From JBMOLK01 sp049325575 (GTDB lineage Bacteria > Bacillota > Clostridia > Acetivibrionales > Acetivibrionaceae): DNA of 55,704 bases. Positions 44,801 to 54,079 of this stretch are shown here, piece by piece; position 1 is the stretch's first letter; every line of letters begins with the position of its first letter. The notes beneath the pieces were generated by a model that was not told where the DNA came from, did not search any database, and saw nothing but the letters and a program-made list of their open reading frames with translations. The stretch covers positions 1-55,704 of the forward strand of contig JBMOLK010000220.1 in NCBI GenBank assembly GCA_049325575.1, given 5' to 3'. A program made the translations under genes and the position numbers.

Positions 44801-45560
44801 TAAGCTGCTGATTTGCATAAAGTGTAATTACCTCATAGTTTAGTATCTCTGATAAAGAAGCAGCCTTATTGATAAAGGAGGTACGGCCGGAACCGGTAAT
44901 GCCTGTAATGTTGAATATTCCGCGCCTCTTCCTTTGCAGTTCTTGAAAAAAACTATTAAGTTTTGTAAAAGCTTCATCTCTTTCAATCAGGCGAGACATC
45001 TTATCGAACTGAAAATCTCTTTCAAAAACAAAAATCTCGCTGACAACCTGCCCCCGCCCGCGACGCTTAGCTTCATAGCAGCGTTCATCTGCCGATTTGA
45101 AAAGCGATTCTTTTGATGAACCATCTTCCGGAAAACTTGCAAGCCCCATGCTTAAAGTCAAATTGATAGGTGGATCACCCGGGATCTGTGAGGCTTTTAT
45201 TCTTTCCAGTATACGTTCGGTAGTAATAACAGCCTGTTCCTTATTTGTATTTAACATAAGTAGAACAAACTCATCCCCTCCGTATCTGAAAAGCAGGTCT
45301 GACTTTCGGATGATAGAATGCATATTCTGGGTAAAAAACCTTAATACTTCATCCCCCCGACTATGTCCATAGGCATCGTTAATACTTTTGAAATGGTCTA
45401 GATCTATCATACAAAGCGACAGGGCAATACCATAACGTTTTGCTCTGTCAATCTCAACCGGAAGTTGTTCATGGAGTAGTGCACACGAATACGCTCCGGT
45501 CAATAAATCACGGATTTGTATATCTTGCTGCCAACCTTGATTTGAAAAAGATTCCTCCAT
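41808..45560 (-). CDS. GGDEF-STAND-TPR signalling ATPase, paralogue 3
   Basis: A 1250-residue soluble protein. Residues 15-175 are a diguanylate-cyclase-type GGDEF domain with metal site MIDLDHFKSIND, active site RYGGDEF (94-98) and product-inhibition site RKSD (85-88). Residues about 190-420 are a first P-loop ATPase (GITGSGRTSF, LIIVLDNFPDVDHATLNL). Residues about 440-700 are an NB-ARC/STAND ATPase of the COG3903 type (VGPGGIGKTRLSL, LLVIDNFEHV, TSRE, EGIPLAIELAA). Residues about 790-1200 are helical TPR repeats, ending FAKAWNEGGKMTL. No membrane or DNA-binding domain is seen. GGAGG lies six bases before the ATG, 14 bases after paralogue 2. It probably makes a cyclic dinucleotide on ligand binding to the TPRs. 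Confidence 0.88.
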   Translation of the reverse strand: MEESFSNQGWQQDIQIRDLLTGAYSCALLHEQLPVEIDRAKRYGIALSLCMIDLDHFKSINDAYGHSRGDEVLRFFTQNMHSIIRKSDLLFRYGGDEFVLLMLNTNKEQAVITTERILERIKASQIPGDPPINLTLSMGLASFPEDGSSKESLFKSADERCYEAKRRGRGQVVSEIFVFERDFQFDKMSRLIERDEAFTKLNSFFQELQRKRRGIFNITGITGSGRTSFINKAASLSEILNYEVITLYANQQLKGRAYGVFTGSNTRDILTGRSAFEEFERFIVNNLKKKNRSGLIIVLDNFPDVDHATLNLMRQLLISRESFSFGLIYSSTPDSIRNFSHLGVPLFEAVTLTPFSRKGMCVWIRTILSWDPPEDFTDWLYKETRGLPKLLKEGISLLLEQGILQHKGKHLWYIDSSYTTVMLYRHLVKGSQAPSNNLPSMLTEFVERESEVKQVNMLLDRGRLVTLVGPGGIGKTRLSLQVASMRLADFEDGVFFVPLTQITQPDLVVHTIAKELKIKEVPEKTIFESLKDTLHNKHCLLVIDNFEHVIRSAPLIAELLTSLPLLSILVTSREVLRVSGEFVFNVPPLEMPEPAQKLPLEKLVQKAAIALFVTRAQAIQYDFVINENNAPLIAELCARLEGIPLAIELAAANIVNVSLHDMLEQCRNRLNWLSNGLRDLPSRHQTLRSTIEWSYGLLDDRERNLFNCLGVFTGEFEIAAVESIVKMNYKEDRHISEVLTSLTNKSLLKKALAVGKMNEVYFEMLETIREFACECLAASGNEGDLKQSHADYYLSLVTTAERNLNGPDQQKWLDRLERAHSNIRAALEWIQSKGLPERELMMAGALGAFWEIRGYWSEGRTRLEKIIDIYKGTLKSEHFAKVYQWAGRLIHLRGDQEKAMSLLHNGLKMCRENGDQHGEASVLYMLGWAVSELGRLKEEKDYWLQSLDLYRKLQDKTGMAASLQSLGLVFYYEGEYELAEKYSSESLRLSRELGDGRGISRALNKLGLVARGVGDYERAVELFKEHLTLCEELDDKEGIAYSLLSLAELARSQRDYKLAEEYYKKCLKLSRELGFKFLIARSIKDLGELARYQGDYKKAEDFYNESLLILQETNGQGEMMWLYRNMGELQFQQGNYSLAKEFYIKSLHIFRESNQGTILLIVLVFKGLAGVAAAQGDLVRASKLFGAAEPLFKSTEKMIAEDDKEEYRLRLSDVCKKTNKEIFAKAWNEGGKMTLKESIDYAMQCKQHMV

Positions 45561-45574
45561 AAGACACCTCCATG

Positions 45575-48500
45575 TTATTTATCCATTGCATAGTCCATTG
45601 CCACATCCAATGACATGGAACGACCTTCATTCCATGCAATATTAAATGTATCTTCATCTAATTTCAATTGAACTTTTCTCATGCGTTGTTCATACTCCTC
45701 TATGTCATCCTTTGCAATTATTTTTTCACAAGCTTTAAGCAAAGAATAAGATGCCCCAAAAAGCCTTGCAGCTTTTATAAAGTCTTCCTGTACAGAAGCC
45801 ACTTCTGCGAGGCCTTCCAAAAGCAGCAAAACAAGTAAAATAGTAGCCTGATTGTTTTGCCGGTAGATTTTTAGACTGCTGAGGAAAAACTCCTTTGCCT
45901 GCACATGATCCCCTTGCTGCAGTTGTAGTTCTCCCATATTCCGGTACAGCCACATTATTCCTCCATCATCTCCCGTTTCCCGGAGAATAATCAAACTTTC
46001 ATTGTACAGCCTATCAGCTTTTTCGAAGTTCCTCTGGTAGCGTGCTATCTCACCCAGATCTTTTAGCGAACGGGCAATCAGATACTTATATCCCAATTCA
46101 CGGCCCAAGTCCAATGCCTTGCTATAAAGCTCTTCAGAAAGTTTGTAGTCCCGCTGGGACCTTGCTAATTCCGCCATATTCAATATTGAGTCTGCCATAC
46201 CCTCCTTGTCATCCAACTCCTGGCATGATTCCAGGTGTTCGTTAAACAGCTTTACTGCTTTATTATAGTCTCCCATACCTCTAGCAGCTCTTCCCAACCT
46301 GTTAAGCGCCCTTGACACAGCCCTTTTATCCTCTAGTTCCATGCTTAGCTTCAAACTCTCACTGGAATACTTTTCTGCCAATTCATATTCCCCTTCATAG
46401 TAGCATACCAAGCCAAGTTCTTGCAGCGAAGCCGAAATTCCAGCCTTGTTCCCCATCTCCCGGTATAAAGTAAGGCTCTTCTGCCACAACCTTTCTCCCT
46501 CCTTAAGGTGTCCAAGTGCACAAACTGCCCAGCCCAGCTTATAAAGTGTATCTGCCTCGCCTAACCGGTTCCCGGTTTCTATACAAAGGGACAAACCTTC
46601 GTTTAAAATAGCTGCAGCTCTCTCGTGGTCCCCTCTCAAATGTGTAAGACGCCCAGCCCATTGATAGACTTTCGCATAGTACTCTGATCTCAATATACCA
46701 TTGTATTTGTTAATAATATTCTCAAGCCTTGTACATCCTTCACTCCAATAACCTCGTATCTCCCAAAACTGCCCTAGTGAACCTGCCAACTCCAATTCCA
46801 CTTCCGTCCTGCCTGTTTTTTGTGCCCATTCAAGAACTACCCGGATATTGGAGTGTGCTTGTTCAATCCGGTCAAGCCATTTATGTTGTCCGGGACCATT
46901 CAGATTCTGTTCTGCTTCAAGGGCCAAAGCAAGGTAGTATTCTGCATGGCGCTGCTGAAGTTCTTCCGCCTTGCCGCCGGCAGTCAAGCGTTCCACAGCA
47001 TACTCACGAATTGTCTCAAGCATTTCAAAATATATGCCATCCTTTTTGCCCTTACCAGCTATTTTTCTTAAAAGGCATTTATCTACAAGAGACATTACTT
47101 CCTTATTGCTGCATGAATAGTTATCGCTGTTAATCACCGCATTTACAGCAGCCGTATCAAATCCACCAGCAAATACTCCCAGGTAGTCAAATAAGTGTTT
47201 CTCGCTTTCCTTTAATAAGCTATAGCTCCACTCAATTGTACTTCTTAATGTCTGGTGTCGTGTAGGTAAATCACGTAAGCCATTATTAAGCCATTTGAGG
47301 CAATTTTGGCTTTGTTCAAGCATCTCCTCCAGAGAAACCTGTCCAACATTTGCAGCCGCCAGTTCAATGGCCAGAGGTATACCGTCCAGTCTGGTACAAA
47401 GTGCAGCAATTAATGAAGCTGTATCCTCTGTAACAACAAAATCGTGCCGGATAGCTTGAGCCCGCGTTATAAAAAGGGCAATAGCAGATTTTTGAACCAT
47501 CTTGTCAAGAGACAGTTTTTGTTCCGGCTTAGGTACTTCAAGGGATGGTACATTAAACACATGCTCTCCTGAAATATGCAGTGCTTCTCGGCTAGTCACA
47601 ATTATAGTGAGCAAAGGCACTGATATCAGGAGTTCTATAATCTGTGAAGCAGCAGAAATAACCTGTTCGAAGTTGTCAAGTATAAGTAAAAGATGCTTAT
47701 TATGCAGAGCGTCTTTTACTGATTCCAGCACAGACCGACCTGGTTTTTCCTTTATATTAAGGGTTTTGGAAATAATTGGGATAACCAAACTTTCCCGTGT
47801 TATTGAAGATAAAGGAACAAAAAAGACTCCGTCCTCAAAATCCCTAAGCCTCTTGGCTGCTATCTCAAGGGATAGCCGAGTCTTTCCTATTCCTCCAGGA
47901 CCAACAAGAGTAATAAGCCTTCCTCTATCCAGTAAAGTGTTTACCTCATCTGTTTCGTTTTCTCTCTCTATAAATTCTGTCAGCGAAGCCGGCAGGTTGT
48001 TAGGAGGAATACGATTATTATTACGCCTGTATTTTCTTAGCATTACAGTAGAATATCTTGAATTTATGAACCACTCATGCCTGCCGGTACGCTGCAGAAT
48101 TCCCTGATCCAGTAAATAAGTAACACTCTCCTTCATCAGTTTTGGAACTCCCCTGGTCTCCCTGTATAACCACTCCAGAAAGTCCGTAGGCGGGTCCCAT
48201 GATAATACACTTCGGAGCCACACACGTGTTCCTTTTATAGAGAAAGGTAATAAGTTTACAGTTTCAACCAGAGGAAAATTCAAATATCCCAGACTTCTCG
48301 TACTTTCATTATCTGATGAATATACCAGCCCAAGACAGAAATCTTCTTTACTAACTAATAACTGGCGAAATAGATTCAAAGTTGCATGGTCCACATTCTG
48401 AAAGTTATCCAGCAGTATAATGAGTCCTGCTCTTTTTGACTCCTCTGAAATCTTTAGCAAAAACTTTTCAAACTCATGAAGATTAATTTTACCGGGAAGG

Positions 48501-49306
48501 AAATCCCCACTATTTGCTTCCTTAAACGCACCATAAGGATGTGCTCTGGCTTCTTCAGAAGCATAAAGAGTGATAACTTTATAGTTAAATATCTCCGCCA
48601 CCACAGCTGACTTATTAATAAAGCTGGTGCGGCCAGAACCTGAAATACCTGTGACATTTAATACGCCTCGTTTTTTTCTAAGCAGTTCCTGATAAAAGCT
48701 ATTTATCTTGGTTAGAGCTTCATCCCTTTCAATCAAGCGGGAAATCTTATCAAACTGGAAGTCTCTTTTAAAAACGAAAATCTCACTTACAACCTGTCCC
48801 CGGCCCCGCTGCTTTGCCTCATAGCAGCGCTCATCTGCCATCTTAAAAAGCTGGTCGGTTGTTGAAGCATCTTCGGGAAAACTTGCAATGCCCATACTTG
48901 ACGATATATTGATAGGCGGATCGCCTGGGACTTGCGCACCAATTATTTTTTCCAGTATACGTTCAGCAGTAATAACAGCCTGTTCCTTGTTTGTGTTTAG
49001 CATGAGCAGAACAAATTCATCTCCACCATATCTAAAAAGGATATCGGATTTGCGGATGATAGAATTTATTTTGCGGGTAAAGGCTTGCAGTACTTCATCT
49101 CCACGGCTGTGGCCATAAGCATCATTAATGCTTTTAAAATAATCTAAATCCATTATGCATAGTGATAATGCCATACCATAACGTTTTGCTCTCTCTAATT
49201 CCACAGGAAATTGCTCATAAAGCAGTGCTCGCGAATAGGCTCCAGTTAACAAATCATGGATTTGTATATCTTGCTTTCCACCTTGATTTGAAGAAGATTC
49301 CTCCAT
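45575..49306 (-). CDS. GGDEF-STAND-TPR signalling ATPase, paralogue 2
   Basis: Same order of domains as its neighbours, 1243 residues from the ATG at 49306. That start has GGAGGG six bases upstream; the frame is open 11 codons further. GGDEF at 94-98 and RKSD at 85-88 are intact. First P-loop GISGSGRTSF with LIILLDNFQNVDHATLNL; second P-loop VGPGGIGKTRLSL with LLLILDNFEQV and DGIPLAIELAAAN. TPR repeats occupy about the last 400 residues and the tail is AWNEGRSMSLDVAMDYAM. It is the middle gene of the operon. Confidence 0.88.
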   Translation of the reverse strand: MEESSSNQGGKQDIQIHDLLTGAYSRALLYEQFPVELERAKRYGMALSLCIMDLDYFKSINDAYGHSRGDEVLQAFTRKINSIIRKSDILFRYGGDEFVLLMLNTNKEQAVITAERILEKIIGAQVPGDPPINISSSMGIASFPEDASTTDQLFKMADERCYEAKQRGRGQVVSEIFVFKRDFQFDKISRLIERDEALTKINSFYQELLRKKRGVLNVTGISGSGRTSFINKSAVVAEIFNYKVITLYASEEARAHPYGAFKEANSGDFLPGKINLHEFEKFLLKISEESKRAGLIILLDNFQNVDHATLNLFRQLLVSKEDFCLGLVYSSDNESTRSLGYLNFPLVETVNLLPFSIKGTRVWLRSVLSWDPPTDFLEWLYRETRGVPKLMKESVTYLLDQGILQRTGRHEWFINSRYSTVMLRKYRRNNNRIPPNNLPASLTEFIERENETDEVNTLLDRGRLITLVGPGGIGKTRLSLEIAAKRLRDFEDGVFFVPLSSITRESLVIPIISKTLNIKEKPGRSVLESVKDALHNKHLLLILDNFEQVISAASQIIELLISVPLLTIIVTSREALHISGEHVFNVPSLEVPKPEQKLSLDKMVQKSAIALFITRAQAIRHDFVVTEDTASLIAALCTRLDGIPLAIELAAANVGQVSLEEMLEQSQNCLKWLNNGLRDLPTRHQTLRSTIEWSYSLLKESEKHLFDYLGVFAGGFDTAAVNAVINSDNYSCSNKEVMSLVDKCLLRKIAGKGKKDGIYFEMLETIREYAVERLTAGGKAEELQQRHAEYYLALALEAEQNLNGPGQHKWLDRIEQAHSNIRVVLEWAQKTGRTEVELELAGSLGQFWEIRGYWSEGCTRLENIINKYNGILRSEYYAKVYQWAGRLTHLRGDHERAAAILNEGLSLCIETGNRLGEADTLYKLGWAVCALGHLKEGERLWQKSLTLYREMGNKAGISASLQELGLVCYYEGEYELAEKYSSESLKLSMELEDKRAVSRALNRLGRAARGMGDYNKAVKLFNEHLESCQELDDKEGMADSILNMAELARSQRDYKLSEELYSKALDLGRELGYKYLIARSLKDLGEIARYQRNFEKADRLYNESLIILRETGDDGGIMWLYRNMGELQLQQGDHVQAKEFFLSSLKIYRQNNQATILLVLLLLEGLAEVASVQEDFIKAARLFGASYSLLKACEKIIAKDDIEEYEQRMRKVQLKLDEDTFNIAWNEGRSMSLDVAMDYAMDK

Positions 49307-49393
49307 GGAATACCCTCCTATAGTATCTGCTGCATACAAATAAATCGATTATACAAATTAAACAACTATTTTCTATAAGACAACACAGATATA

Positions 49394-52300
49394 CTATTTA
49401 AATAAATTATCTATCTCTTCCATTGCATAATCAAGCGCATCCTCCAGCGACATATTGTGTCCTTCATCCCAGGCCTTTCTAAAGATTTGTTCATCAAGTC
49501 CTATCTTAACATTTTCCAACCGGCATTTATATTCATATATATCATCTCGGGCAATAATTCTCTTCACCGTCTCAAATAAAGCATCTGCAGCTCCCAAAAG
49601 AGTTGCAGCTCTAACAGGATCTTGCTGTAAAAGGGCAACCCCTGCCAGCCCTTCCAAATTAAAAAATACCAGTAAAGGAACCCTTTGGTTGCTATCCCGC
49701 CATGTCTTAAGACTTCTTAGATAATTGGTTTTAGCCTCATAATAATTACCCTTTTGAAGTTCAAGCTCGGCCATATCACGGTATACCCATACAAGATCAC
49801 CATTATCTCCGGATTCCATTAGAAGATACAAACTCTCATCATATAGTTCTCTTGCCTTATCAAAGTCTCCCTGGTACCGGGCTATTTCTCCCAAATCTTT
49901 TAGGGAACGTCCTATTAGCGCTTTAAACCCAAGTTCATGTCCCAATTCAAGACACATTTTGTAGTAATGGGTAGCAAGCCCGTAATTCTTCTGGGAGCGT
50001 GCCAATTCTGCCAAACTTAAGAGAGAATCTGTAGTTCCGTATTTATCTCCTACTTCTTCACAATATGCAAGATGTTCTTTAAACAAGCTTTCTGCCTTTT
50101 CATAATTCCCTTGTCCCCTGGCTACTCGGCCCAGGCGGTTGGTAGCTTTAGATATTCCTATCTTGTCTCCCAATTCCCTGCTTAATTCCAATCCCTTGCT
50201 TGAATACTCTTCTGCAAGTTCGTAACTTCCCTCGTAGTAAGCTGTAAAACCAAGATCTTCAAGTACTTCTGCTATTCCTGCCTTATCATTAATCTTTACA
50301 TATAAGTCCATGCTCTGGTGCCATAAGTCCTCTGTCTGCTTTTGAAATCCCATATGATAAATTACCCAACCCAGTTTGTGAAGCATAGAAGCCTCACCAC
50401 GGTAATCGCGAATATCCCTGCTTAGTGTCAACCCTTCATTTAATATAGTCACAGCATTTTTATAATCCCCTTGAAGGTACATTAATCTACCTGCCCAATG
50501 GTAAACCTTCACAAAGTATTTTGATTTTAGGGTTCCTCTATACCTCTCTATAATGGACTCCAGAAGTTCTCTACCCTCACTCCAATAGCCGCGGATTTCC
50601 CAAAAAGGACCCAGAGCACCTGCAAGTTTAAGCTCCCCTTTATACTGGTGAGACTTCTGCAGCCAATACAATGCTTCTATCATATTTGAATGAAGGTACT
50701 CGAGCCTTTTAAGAAACTCATGCTGTCTAGGTCCATTTAAATTTTTCCCTACTTTTATAGCTAATGACATGTAATAGTGTGCATGCCGACGCCGTAATGC
50801 CTCTTCCTCTCCACTAGTTGAAAGCATCTCAGCTGCATACTCTCTGATCATTCCCAGCATCTCAAAGTATTGTCCATCCTGACTTGCCAGTTCTTTTAAA
50901 AGACTCTTATTCACCAGCGATAGTAGAACATTATTTATATCCTTGTCATCATTCCTGCCTATGATCCTTTTTACTTCTTCCAACGAAAAAATGCTTGAGA
51001 ATAACCCTAAGCGACTAAACAGCCTACGTTCACCTTCATCCAGCAAGCTATAGCTCCACTCTATTGTACTTCTTAACTTCTGGTGTCGTACAGGTAAATC
51101 ACATGGCCCATTGTCAAGCCACTTCAGGCTGCTTCTGCTTTGTTCAAGCATTTCTTCAAGGGAAATCAGTCCCGCGTTTGCAGCAGCCAATTCTATAGCC
51201 AAAGGTATTCCTTCGAGACGTGCACATAATTCTGCTATAATGTGTACATTATCTTCTGTAACAACAAAGTCATGCCGAACTGCCTGAGCACGTGTTGTAA
51301 AAAGAGTAACAGCAGAATTCTCGACCAAAAGCTTTATAGACTGCCCCTGTTCAGGAACTTCCAAAGACGGTACACTAAATACATGCTCGCCTGATACACG
51401 CAGGGCCTCCCGGCTGGTAACAAGTACAGTCAGTAAAGGTGCCGAAACCAACAGCTCTGTTACTAAAGGAGCAGCCGGTAGTACCTGTTCAAAGCTATCG
51501 AGTATAAGTAAAATATGCCTGCTATTCAAAGCTTTCTTTAAACACTCAAATATGGATTGTCCGGGAATTTCCTTAATATTAAGCACCTTAGCAATAGCCA
51601 GAATAACCTGGTCTGCCTGAGTAACTGATGCCAGTGAAGCAAAAAAAATACCGTCTCCAAAATCACTAAGCCGTATATTGGCTACCTGAAGAGCCAGCCT
51701 TGTTTTACCTATTCCTCCTGGTCCTACAAGTGTAACCAACCGGCTCCTGTCTAAAAGAGTACTAACCTGTTTTATTTCACTATTACGCTCAATAAATTCT
51801 GTCAGTGCAGCAGGCAGGTTATTTGGAGATATTCCTTTACATTCTTCAAACTGCTTATTTAGCAATACAGATGAATAACCTGAATTCAGTGACCACTCCT
51901 TCTCGCTGACCCGCTGCAGAATCCCTTGCTCCAGCAGGTGTGAAAGAGCTTCAGAAAGTAGCTTGATTAGTCCTTTGGTTTCCTTGTATAACCAGTCAAT
52001 AAAAGCCTCCGGCGGGTCCCATGCAAGCATACTTCGGACCCATATTCCTATTCCATTTAGAGATAATGGTCTTAAAGCAATTGTATCGAACAAAAGAATA
52101 TTTGAATTGGCAAACCCCCGAATACTATCAGGCTCTGAAGAATATATCAGACCTAAACAAAATGGATCCTTGCACATTAATAACTGTCGCAAAAGGTTTA
52201 ATGTTGCATGATCAAGATAAGGAAGATTATCAAGGACAATAACGTATCCTCTTCTCTTATTTTGTCCCAAAGTATCAAGCATACATTTTCCCAATTCTTC

Positions 52301-53128
52301 AACACCGGTATGCATACATAAGTTAATATCGCTATCTGCATTCATCAAGACGCCATAGGCACGTGACTTGAGCTCACTGGCCGCATATAGCGAGATAACC
52401 TCATAGTTATACATTTTTGCCGTAGAAGCCGCCTTTGTTAGAAAAGAGGATCGTCCTGAACCGGAAACACCGGTAATACCCAACACACCCCGACTTTTTT
52501 GCGGCAATTCCTCAAGAAAATCATGCAGCTTTGATAAAGCTTCATCCTTCTCAATCAAGTAAGGCGCCTTATCAAATTGTATATCTTTCCCATAATCGTA
52601 AACCTCACCAACTACTTGTCCACGCCCGCGTCGTTTGGCTTCATAACAATACTTGTCTGCCATCCTGAAAAGATCCTCCGGAGTTGAAGCATCTTTCGGA
52701 AAACTGGAAACACCTATGCTTAACGATATGTTAAGAGGCGGTTCACCCGGAACCAATGTAGCTTTTATTGTCTCGGATATACGCTGCGCAAAAGTAACTG
52801 CCTGTTGTTTGTTGGCGTTTAGCATAAGCAGAACAAACTCATCTCCGCCATACCGAAAAAAAACATCCGATTTTCGCACCATAGATTGAATACGTTGAGC
52901 AAAAAACTGTAGTACCTGATCGCCACGAGCATGACCATAAGCATCGTTAATACTTTTAAAATAGTCTAAATCTATTAAGCAAATAGATAGATCCATTCCA
53001 TACCGACTTGCCCTTTCAACCTCCACAGGAAGTTGTTCATGAAGCAAAGCACATGAATAAGCACCTGTAAGGGCGTCACGGGTTTTAAAATCCTGCTGCA
53101 GGATTTGGTTCGAAAAAGATTGCTCCAT
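49394..53128 (-). CDS. GGDEF-STAND-TPR signalling ATPase, paralogue 1 (promoter-proximal)
   Basis: First gene of the trio, 1244 residues. GGDEF (94-98) and RKSD (85-88) are intact, as is the metal site LIDLDYFKSIND. First P-loop GVSGSGRSSF with YVIVLDNLPYLDHATLNL; second P-loop VGPGGIGKTRLAL. The second Walker B reads LLILDSFEQV, with Ser where the other two have Asn. TPR repeats follow and the tail is AWDEGHNMSLEDALDYAM. The N-terminal 20 residues (MEQSFSNQILQQ) are similar in all three and end just before the LTGAYS that opens the GGDEF domain. GGGGTGG lies before the ATG. Confidence 0.88.
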   Translation of the reverse strand: MEQSFSNQILQQDFKTRDALTGAYSCALLHEQLPVEVERASRYGMDLSICLIDLDYFKSINDAYGHARGDQVLQFFAQRIQSMVRKSDVFFRYGGDEFVLLMLNANKQQAVTFAQRISETIKATLVPGEPPLNISLSIGVSSFPKDASTPEDLFRMADKYCYEAKRRGRGQVVGEVYDYGKDIQFDKAPYLIEKDEALSKLHDFLEELPQKSRGVLGITGVSGSGRSSFLTKAASTAKMYNYEVISLYAASELKSRAYGVLMNADSDINLCMHTGVEELGKCMLDTLGQNKRRGYVIVLDNLPYLDHATLNLLRQLLMCKDPFCLGLIYSSEPDSIRGFANSNILLFDTIALRPLSLNGIGIWVRSMLAWDPPEAFIDWLYKETKGLIKLLSEALSHLLEQGILQRVSEKEWSLNSGYSSVLLNKQFEECKGISPNNLPAALTEFIERNSEIKQVSTLLDRSRLVTLVGPGGIGKTRLALQVANIRLSDFGDGIFFASLASVTQADQVILAIAKVLNIKEIPGQSIFECLKKALNSRHILLILDSFEQVLPAAPLVTELLVSAPLLTVLVTSREALRVSGEHVFSVPSLEVPEQGQSIKLLVENSAVTLFTTRAQAVRHDFVVTEDNVHIIAELCARLEGIPLAIELAAANAGLISLEEMLEQSRSSLKWLDNGPCDLPVRHQKLRSTIEWSYSLLDEGERRLFSRLGLFSSIFSLEEVKRIIGRNDDKDINNVLLSLVNKSLLKELASQDGQYFEMLGMIREYAAEMLSTSGEEEALRRRHAHYYMSLAIKVGKNLNGPRQHEFLKRLEYLHSNMIEALYWLQKSHQYKGELKLAGALGPFWEIRGYWSEGRELLESIIERYRGTLKSKYFVKVYHWAGRLMYLQGDYKNAVTILNEGLTLSRDIRDYRGEASMLHKLGWVIYHMGFQKQTEDLWHQSMDLYVKINDKAGIAEVLEDLGFTAYYEGSYELAEEYSSKGLELSRELGDKIGISKATNRLGRVARGQGNYEKAESLFKEHLAYCEEVGDKYGTTDSLLSLAELARSQKNYGLATHYYKMCLELGHELGFKALIGRSLKDLGEIARYQGDFDKARELYDESLYLLMESGDNGDLVWVYRDMAELELQKGNYYEAKTNYLRSLKTWRDSNQRVPLLVFFNLEGLAGVALLQQDPVRAATLLGAADALFETVKRIIARDDIYEYKCRLENVKIGLDEQIFRKAWDEGHNMSLEDALDYAMEEIDNLFK

Positions 53129-53225
53129 AAGCCACCCCTTGTATAATCGGGTATAAATATAAAAACTTATAAAAACAGCTAATTACACTGAAGTACTATT
53201 TTAGAACATTGTTAGAAATCAAATC

Positions 53226-53258
53226 ATTATACTATCGATACCACCTTATAATGTGGTA
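53226..53258 (-). promoter_or_regulatory. Candidate promoter and operator of the GGDEF-STAND operon
   Basis: On the minus strand TATAAT is at 53231-53226. The near-perfect palindrome TACCACCTTATAATGTGGTA (53239-53258) covers the spacer and the expected -35, a place where a repressor could act. The -35 itself is poor. The leader to the first gene is about 90 bases. Confidence 0.4.
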
Positions 53259-53449
53259 AGTAAAGAGCTACTTCACAATTCATTTTCTATAAATAATGAA
53301 ATGCCAATTATGATATTTACTATTTTATTATACCATACCTTATTATCTAACTCAAGAACTCTTACTTATGCGATTTTGGGCAACCCTTTAGAATCGGATA
53401 TGTAAAGTGAAATACAGGAATCATAGCAATACACTATTACTGAACTTAT

Positions 53450-53484
53450 AAAACCCCACTCTATACCATAGAATGGGGTTTTTG
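53450..53484 (-). terminator. Terminator of the acetyltransferase gene
   Basis: AAAACCCCA and TGGGGTTTT form a stem around a loop with CTATACCATAG, so the stem extends inward. T-rich sequence follows on the minus strand, 14 bases past the acetyltransferase stop. This isolates the GGDEF operon from upstream transcription. Confidence 0.85.
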
Positions 53485-53497
53485 TTAATTCCATACA

Positions 53498-54079
53498 CTA
53501 ACTAACCTTATAATAGAACTCTGTATCACCTATTCTTTTGAATCCTACCGACTCATAGAATTTTATAAGCTTTTGTTTTAACAGTATCATTTGTTCATCA
53601 TTGGAATTCATTATATATTTAACCTGCCCATCAACTTTTTCCAAAGGGCCGGGCATTAAATAGATACAGGATACAGGTTCACTGATGTTATACCTGAGGA
53701 ACATGGGAAGCTGCTCAAAGATCTTCCTGCCTATACCCTTCCCCCTGTACTCTTTCTCTATAAACAATTCGGTAATATAAAACACATTGTCTTTGCAGTT
53801 TTCTTTTGACAATACTTGAATATAAAAACTCTTGATCTCTTCCTCTTCTTCCTTGTCAGCAAATTCAAGCACCTTTAATATTCCATCCATTTTTAAATCC
53901 TTTAAAATATTATCGAGATTCAATAAAACTCCTTTTATATAACCTACCTTTCCATTCTCATCGGTAATACCAATTGAAATTTCTTTTTTGTAGTTCGTTA
54001 GTTCTAAAATAGACTTAGTATTATTATAACTGTCACTATGGTCGTCTCCATCATCACTGTCAGAGCCTTTTGTTTTCAT
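53498..54079 (-). CDS. GNAT-family N-acetyltransferase
   Basis: The 193-residue protein has an acidic, Asp/Ser-rich N-terminus followed by an acetyl-CoA-binding GNAT core: FYITELFIEKEYRGKGIGRKIFEQL (motif A with R/Q-x-x-G-x-G/A) and LIKFYESVGFKRIGDTEFYYKV (motif B). It transfers an acetyl group to an unknown amine. GAGGTG lies six bases before the ATG at 54079. Confidence 0.85.
   Translation of the reverse strand: MKTKGSDSDDGDDHSDSYNNTKSILELTNYKKEISIGITDENGKVGYIKGVLLNLDNILKDLKMDGILKVLEFADKEEEEEIKSFYIQVLSKENCKDNVFYITELFIEKEYRGKGIGRKIFEQLPMFLRYNISEPVSCIYLMPGPLEKVDGQVKYIMNSNDEQMILLKQKLIKFYESVGFKRIGDTEFYYKVS

Noticed and set aside
47502..48107. Plus-strand frame of 201 codons inside GGDEF-STAND paralogue 2
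   Set aside because: Antisense shadow of the NB-ARC region, which has intact motifs on the other strand.
41808..53128. Reading the three large genes as LuxR/SARP transcription factors
   Set aside because: The COG3903-like core invites it, but no DNA-binding domain is found at either end; the N-terminus is a GGDEF domain.
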